Of a stretch of DNA of 64,000 bases, positions 59,250 to 64,000 are shown piece after piece. The translations under genes were made by a program, and so were the position numbers. The stretch covers positions 23,143,540 to 23,207,539 of the forward strand of contig NC_066517.1 in the NCBI RefSeq assembly GCF_024679095.1, in the 5' to 3' direction. Below the pieces are notes generated by a model that searched no databases, was not told the origin of the DNA, and saw nothing but the letters and a program-made list of their open reading frames with translations. Every line of letters begins with the position of its first letter. The first letter of the stretch is position 1. Source of the stretch: Eriocheir sinensis (Eukaryota; Arthropoda; Malacostraca; Decapoda; Varunidae).

Positions 59250-59875
59250 CCTTCACCCCCTCCTTCATCCCTTCATCCCCACTCCTTAGCTTCCTTCACC
59301 TTTCCTTCCCTCCCTTTCCTTCTTTCCTTTCCTTCCCTCCCTTTCCTTCTTTCCTTTCCTTCCCTCCCTTTCCTTTTTCCTTTCCTTCCCTTCTCATCTT
59401 TTCCCTTTCCTTCCTCTTTTCCTTTCTTTCATTCGCCTCTCTCTCTCGTTTATTCCTTCATCCCTACTCCTTTCTTTCTCTAGCTTTCCTTCTCTTCTCT
59501 CCTTCCTCTCCCTTTCCTTTCCTCTTCTCCTTTCCCTTCCTTTCCTTCTTTCCTTCTCTCCTTCTCTTTTTCATCCTTTCTCCCTTTTATTCCTTCGTCC
59601 CCATTACGTATTTTTCTCTTCCTTTCCTTCTCTTCTCGCCTTCCTCTCCCTTTCTTTCTCTCCTCATCTTTCCCTTCCTTCCCTTCTTCCCTTCTCCTTT
59701 TCATCCTTTCTCCCTCTTTCCCTTCGTCCTCACTACGTATCTTTCTCTCCCTTTCCTTTCTCTTATCATTTTCCTCTTCCTTTCCTTCCTTTCTCACCTT
59801 CCTCCACCTTTCCTTCCTTCCCTTATCATTTTCCTCCTTTCCTTTTCCTCCTCCTCCTCCTCCTCCTCCTCCTTC
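59250..59875. repeat. Polypyrimidine tract, part 1
   Basis: Nearly pure C/T on the + strand: CCTTTCCTTCTTTCC-type repeats with a larger unit near TCATCCTTTCTCCC, and a CTC run at about 59848-59870. Confidence 0.93.
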
Positions 59876-59989
59876 ACCTGTGCTGTCCTTTATCTTCCAC
59901 CTTTGATTAGATAGTTAGTGTAGCTTGTCACAAACAGCCTCGTAAGGAGTATCAGGTATGCTGTTGTTTGTTCTTCGTTTGTGTTCCTT

Positions 59990-60935
59990 TGTGTTCTCCC
60001 TTCATCTTCGTCTCATCTGCTTTCTTTTATCTCTTCCTCCTTTCTTTCTACTCTCATCTGTTCCTCTTCCTCCCCTTCATCCCTCCCTCCATACCTCCAC
60101 CTTTCCCTCCACTTCCTCCATCCCTCCCTTCAACTCCTCCCTCCATACCTCCATGTTCCCTCCACTTCCTCCACCTCCTTCGTATCCTTCTCCCCGTGTC
60201 GCTTCCTCCCTCCCTCCAGCCTCTCCCTCCCTTGCTCCGCGCTGGGCCTCGCTAATCCGTCGGGCGGCCTGGCGGACACCTGCTAATGTCCCTCGTCTCT
60301 GCTTACACGTCCGTCCGTCTCTCCGCCTCTCCGGCCGCTTGTATTCGTCTGTCCACCTGTCTGTATACGCTACGCCATGTCTCCCTCTCTCTCTCTTTTT
60401 CTCCGTTCCACCGCCCCCTTCCCCTCCCTCTCTCCACCTTTCTTTTCTTCCTCATACGCTCATCTTTCATTTTTATCTCCCTCTTTCTCATTCTTTGTTT
60501 CCCTTCACTTTCTTTCGTCTTCCTCTCTCATTCTTCCTCTTTTTCTTTGCTTCCTCTCCTCTTCCTAATTCTACTTCGTTTATTTTCTTCCTCATATACT
60601 TCTCTTTCATTTTTGTCTCCCTCTTTCTCATTCTTTGTTTCCCTTCACTTTCTCTTCGTCTTCCTCTCTCATTCTTCCTCTTTTTGTATGCTTCCTTTCT
60701 GCTTATTTTCTTCATCATCTTTCATTTATATCTTCCTCTTTTTCATTCTTTGTTTCCCTTCACTCTCTCTTCGTCTTCCTCTCTCATTCCTCCACTTTTC
60801 TTCCTCTTTGTATTCTTCCTTTCCTACTTTCGTTTTTCACTATTTTTCTCTCTCGCTTCCTCATTCCCACCTCTTTCATCCTCACCTGTGTGCACCTGTC
60901 TACTTTTCTATTTCTTTTTTACGCATGTGTTAGGT
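59990..60935. repeat. Polypyrimidine tract, part 2
   Basis: C/T-rich with a repeated block of about 170 bp (CATTCTTTGTTTCCCTTCAC, CGTCTTCCTCTCTCATTC). The 333-residue Leu/Ser/Phe/Pro frame at 59958-60959 is composition-driven and has no family signal. A GC-rich island at 60230-60300 interrupts the tract. Confidence 0.88.
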
Positions 60936-61119
60936 TTTTTTTTCCACTTATCGAGTTGACAGTAGAAGTTGAAAGTCTTATAGCAAACCCTGTAAAGGCG
61001 GATCATCATGCAGGATCGCGGATTGCTTGGTGGATATAACTTTTTATTTTTATTTTCACGATGCAAACTTTACTGACTGACTGACTAACGGGATGGTGGA
61101 GTTTACGAGGTGTGGGAGG

Positions 61120-61124
61120 GTCAC

Positions 61125-61176
<52 letters not shown>

Positions 61177-61319
61177 GGTTGTTGTTGTTATTTATGTTTA
61201 TTATCTCTGTCATTATGTATTTTTCTTATCTAATATTTTATCTTTTATCTAATTTGTATGTGTTCATTTTCCTTTTTCTTTTTTTAATCTAATATCTACG
61301 CAGTAATATATCTCCAGTT

Positions 61320-61379
<60 letters not shown>

Positions 61380-61405
61380 CGGACAGCCTTGAGTGCGGCT
61401 TATCG

Positions 61406-61449
<44 letters not shown>

Positions 61450-61505
61450 GGGAGAGGCACATAGGAATCAGTCAGTCAGTCACCCAGTCAATCAGTTAGT
61501 CAGTC

Positions 61506-61562
<57 letters not shown>
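61120..61562. repeat. Compound microsatellites: TTA, CA, GT, GTCA, GA
   Basis: TTA run 61124-61176, CA run about 61320-61378, GT run about 61408-61447, GTCA repeats about 61478-61510 and GA run about 61511-61561. The CA and GT runs are inverted around a 30-bp spacer. Confidence 0.95.
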
Positions 61563-61565
<3 letters not shown>

Positions 61566-61699
61566 CACTAAAAAAGACGAAAAATAAACAACAACAAAAG
61601 AGGAAAACCTTAAATCATAGTATTCCTCGTTTTATTATTTATTTCCTCGTTTTTCTATACACACATTTTGCTTTATTGGCGTCGATCCGCGCACAGTCA

Positions 61700-62225
61700 A
61701 TAAAGCTTTCGGGGTTTTTAAAATGATGCCTACGTGTGAGTGTTTGCTGAGGGGCCGCTGCTGGGGGTGATGGTGGTGGTGGTGGTGGTGGGGGAAGGAA
61801 GGCATTGCTAGGGAGGTGAAGGGAAGGGAAGGGAAAGCAAGGTTGTCTGCCCCCACGCCTATCCTAGAAACTCACTAAAATGTACCATGAGTATTTTGAA
61901 ACATCCTGGCTTTTTTGTTTTGCAAAGGTGACAGCATTTTACGCCTATCCTAGAAACTCACTAAAATGTACCTTGAGTATTTTGAAACATCCTGGCTGCT
62001 TGAAGAATGGCTTTTGGTGATGGAGGTGGTGGAGGAAGGAAGGCATTGCTAGGGAAGGGAAGGGAAGGGAAAGCAAGGTTGTCTGCCCCCACGCGTATCC
62101 TAGAAACTCACTAAAATGTACCTTGAGTATTTTGAAACATCCTGGCTGCTTGAAGGATGGTTTTATTGCGAGTGTTTGCTGAGAGGCCGCTGGGGTGGTG
62201 GTGGTGGTGGAGGAAGGAAGGCATT
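61700..62225. repeat. Local duplications around GTGGTGGTGG
   Basis: CCTAGAAACTCACTAAAATG with TTTTGAAACATCCTGGC occurs three times, mixed with GGAAGGAAGGCATTGCTAGG and GGGAAGGGAAGG stretches. Confidence 0.88.
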
Positions 62226-62227
62226 GC

Positions 62228-62700
62228 TAGGGAAGGGAAGGGTGACCTAACCTAACTTCCCAACCTCTCCTCCCTTCCCGCTACCCTAACCTAACTGAAC
62301 CTTCCCTGACTTAACCTAACCTAACTTCCTGACATCTCCTCCCTTCCCGCTACCCTAACCTAACTGAACCTTCCCTGACTTAACCTAACCTAACTTCCCG
62401 ACATCTCCTCCCTTCCCGCTACCCTAACCTAACTGAACCTTCCCTGACTTAACCTAACCTAACTTCCTGACCTCTCCTCCTTCCCCCTACCCTAACCTAA
62501 CTGAACCTTCCCTGACTTAACCTAACCTAACTTCCTAACCTCTCCTCCCTTCCCGCTACCCTAACCTAACTGAACCTTCCCTGACTTAACCTAACCTAAC
62601 TTCCTGACCTCTCCTCCCTTCCCGCTACCCTAACCTAACTGAACCTTCCCTGACTTAACCTAACCTAACTTCCTAACCTCTCCCTTCCCCCAGACCCATG
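62228..62700. repeat. Minisatellite, about 70-bp unit, with CCTAA motifs
   Basis: Six to seven copies of CTCCTCCCTTCCCGCTACCC, TAACCTAACTGAACCTTCCC and TGACTTAACCTAACCTAAC. Each unit holds short CCTAA runs, the complement of the arthropod telomere motif TTAGG. Confidence 0.93.
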
Positions 62701-62704
62701 TAAA

Positions 62705-62815
62705 AAAGTAATTACAACGTAAGAACATAGGGAGTCTGCAAGAGGCCATTATCAATATATATAAAAAAATAGAACATAAGAACTTAGGGAGTCTGCAAGA
62801 GGCCATTATAAGTCT
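62705..62815. repeat. Duplicated dispersed motif GAACATAAGAAC...GCAAGAGGCC
   Basis: AAGAACATAGGGAGTCTGCA then AGAGGCCATTAT occurs twice, about 62 bp apart. I recall this motif as common in decapod DNA; memory only. Confidence 0.5.
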
Positions 62816-62989
62816 TCTCACCTACGGCCATTCTTGTGGACAAAACTGCTTGCAATTCATTATCATAGAATATTGTTAAGACTAATAAATCCATAAAACG
62901 TTGGGGGGAAAACGAGTTATATCCCCCAATCCTTCTGGCCGTCACCTTTGCAAACACAACTTTCTTAGGAAATACTCGAATGCGTAAAA

Positions 62990-63275
62990 GAGATAAGAAA
63001 TAAGATCGAGAAAAAAGCAAGAAAGAAAAATAAGAAGAAAACAAACAGCACGATAAAAAAGAAAAACAAAACAAGGAAAACAAACACGAAACAAAACAGA
63101 AAGAACGAAAAAACAAAGAAGAAAATAAAAATAAAAATCACTGCGCACGAGAGAGAGACCCACAGACAGACAGACACACAGACAGACAGACACACAGACA
63201 GACAGACCGACCCACAAACAGACCCAGAGACAGACATACAGATATACATACAAACATACATACATACAGACAGAC
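62990..63275. repeat. A-rich tract and GACA/CATA repeats
   Basis: AAAGAAAAACAAAACAAGG-type sequence, then GACAGACAGACACACAGACA and ACATACATACA repeats up to about 63275. Confidence 0.85.
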
Positions 63276-63399
63276 ATAGAGAGAAATTATAATCCCTCGG
63301 CAGCCCACATGCACACTTACCGCGGTTATATTTTACGAGGCGAGTGATAACCAGAAGGAATGGCGTGGGGATTATGGTATTTACAGGCGCCGTTAGGAA

Positions 63400-63700
63400 G
63401 GCAGAAAAAAAACATACATTCATTCCACGCCTGCCAACCCTCCCGAAGCCCTCTAGCGGGGTGGAAGAAGCGGGAAGATTCATTATATTCGCTAACTACG
63501 ACGGTAAATACGGAAGATAATGTAAGAAGAGGGAGGAATATGGGGTTTGTTGAGGGTGCGGGGGTCGAAGTCGTGGCCGCTGGGTGGATTCGGACGAGGA
63601 GTGTCAACATGGCGGCCATCAACGGGCAATGATGGCGCCGCGGGGTTCTCTCTCTCCCTCTCTTTCTCTCTTTACCTCCTCTATTTCTCTCTCCTTCGTC
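63400..63700 (+). promoter_or_regulatory. Possible promoter-like patch with YY1-type motif
   Basis: A CG-containing stretch holds CAACATGGCGGCCATC at about 63605-63620 and GATGGCGCCGCGG shortly after, then an uninterrupted pyrimidine run. ATGGCGGC-type YY1 sites followed by pyrimidine starts occur in metazoan promoters. The only frame from this ATG is seven codons. No TATA box seen. Confidence 0.2.
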
Positions 63701-63724
63701 CTCTATGTCTCATCATTTCCTCCC

Positions 63725-63961
63725 CGGCTCACGAAGAAGAGTGGAAGGAGGAGGAAGAAAATTTGAAGGAAAAGAAGAGGAAAAAGGAAAAGAGAAAGAA
63801 ATAAGAAGCGGAAAGTAGAGGTTGAGGAACAGAACGTGGAAGAAGAGAAGAAGAAGAAGAAAGAGAAGAAGAAGAAGAAAAAGAAGAAGAGGAAAAAAGA
63901 AGAAAAAAAATAGGAAATCCCATCCAACTTGTTCTCGAAAACGTGCGTCAGAAATCTTACA

Positions 63962-63995
<34 letters not shown>

Positions 63996-64000
63996 TGTAA
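63725..64000. repeat. GAAGAA-rich tract and terminal (CA)n
   Basis: A/G-rich AAGAAGAAGAAAGAG sequence to about 63910, then a CA run at about 63962-63993. The Phe/Ser minus frames are artefacts. Confidence 0.9.

Noticed and set aside
59958..60959. 333-residue plus-strand frame, the longest in the window
   Set aside because: Made of Ser, Leu, Phe and Pro from a polypyrimidine tract; it has internal repeats and overlapping open frames in the other phases, as expected for C/T-rich DNA.

Overview
This is a eukaryotic, intron-rich, repeat-rich window. It most resembles an arthropod genome, probably a decapod crustacean; that organism call is inference. It rests on TTAGG-type motifs, dense microsatellites, A-tailed dispersed repeats of a kind I associate with crab DNA, and a protein close to the arthropod Rab3-GEF/MADD family. 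I see no bacterial operons, tRNA, rRNA or CRISPR arrays.

One gene dominates. Thirty coding exons on the + strand (5829-46315) join through GT-AG introns into one open frame of 4,695 nt (1,564 residues plus stop). They encode the C-terminal roughly three quarters of MADD (DENN/MADD, Rab3 guanine-nucleotide exchange protein). In order they hold the distal DENN part, an acidic/serine-rich linker, a helical Lys/Ala block, a poly-Gly plus proline-rich exon, the conserved central helices, the death-domain-like segment, a predicted PH-like C-terminal domain, and a lineage-specific poly-alanine tail with a stop at 46313-46315. The uDENN/cDENN exons and the start codon must lie upstream of base 1. A 3' UTR probably runs to an AATAAA at 47639.

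Layout: 1-5828 is intron (with weak candidate cassette exons); 5829-35303 holds 27 exons; 35304-43671 is a long intron with two candidate alternative exons; 43672-46315 holds the last three exons. From about 47.7 kb to the end I find no convincing gene. That part is minisatellites, a long polypurine tract (55.99-56.86 kb), a long polypyrimidine tract (59.25-60.93 kb), compound microsatellites, and a possible CpG/YY1-like promoter-like patch near 63.4-63.7 kb.

The introns carry several families of short inverted-repeat elements. The clearest is a piggyBac-like MITE (TTAA-CCCGGTAGC ... GCTACCGGG-TTAA) with seven two-ended copies and one truncated copy. An internal 35-bp unit, present 1 to 11 times, resembles the element's own end, and one copy can be compared with a pre-insertion-like site in the same tandem array. 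Two minisatellites begin inside coding exons (exons 23 and 28) and carry copies of the exon end and its splice donor into the intron. A foldback element with arms of about 200 bp lies in the intron before exon 13.
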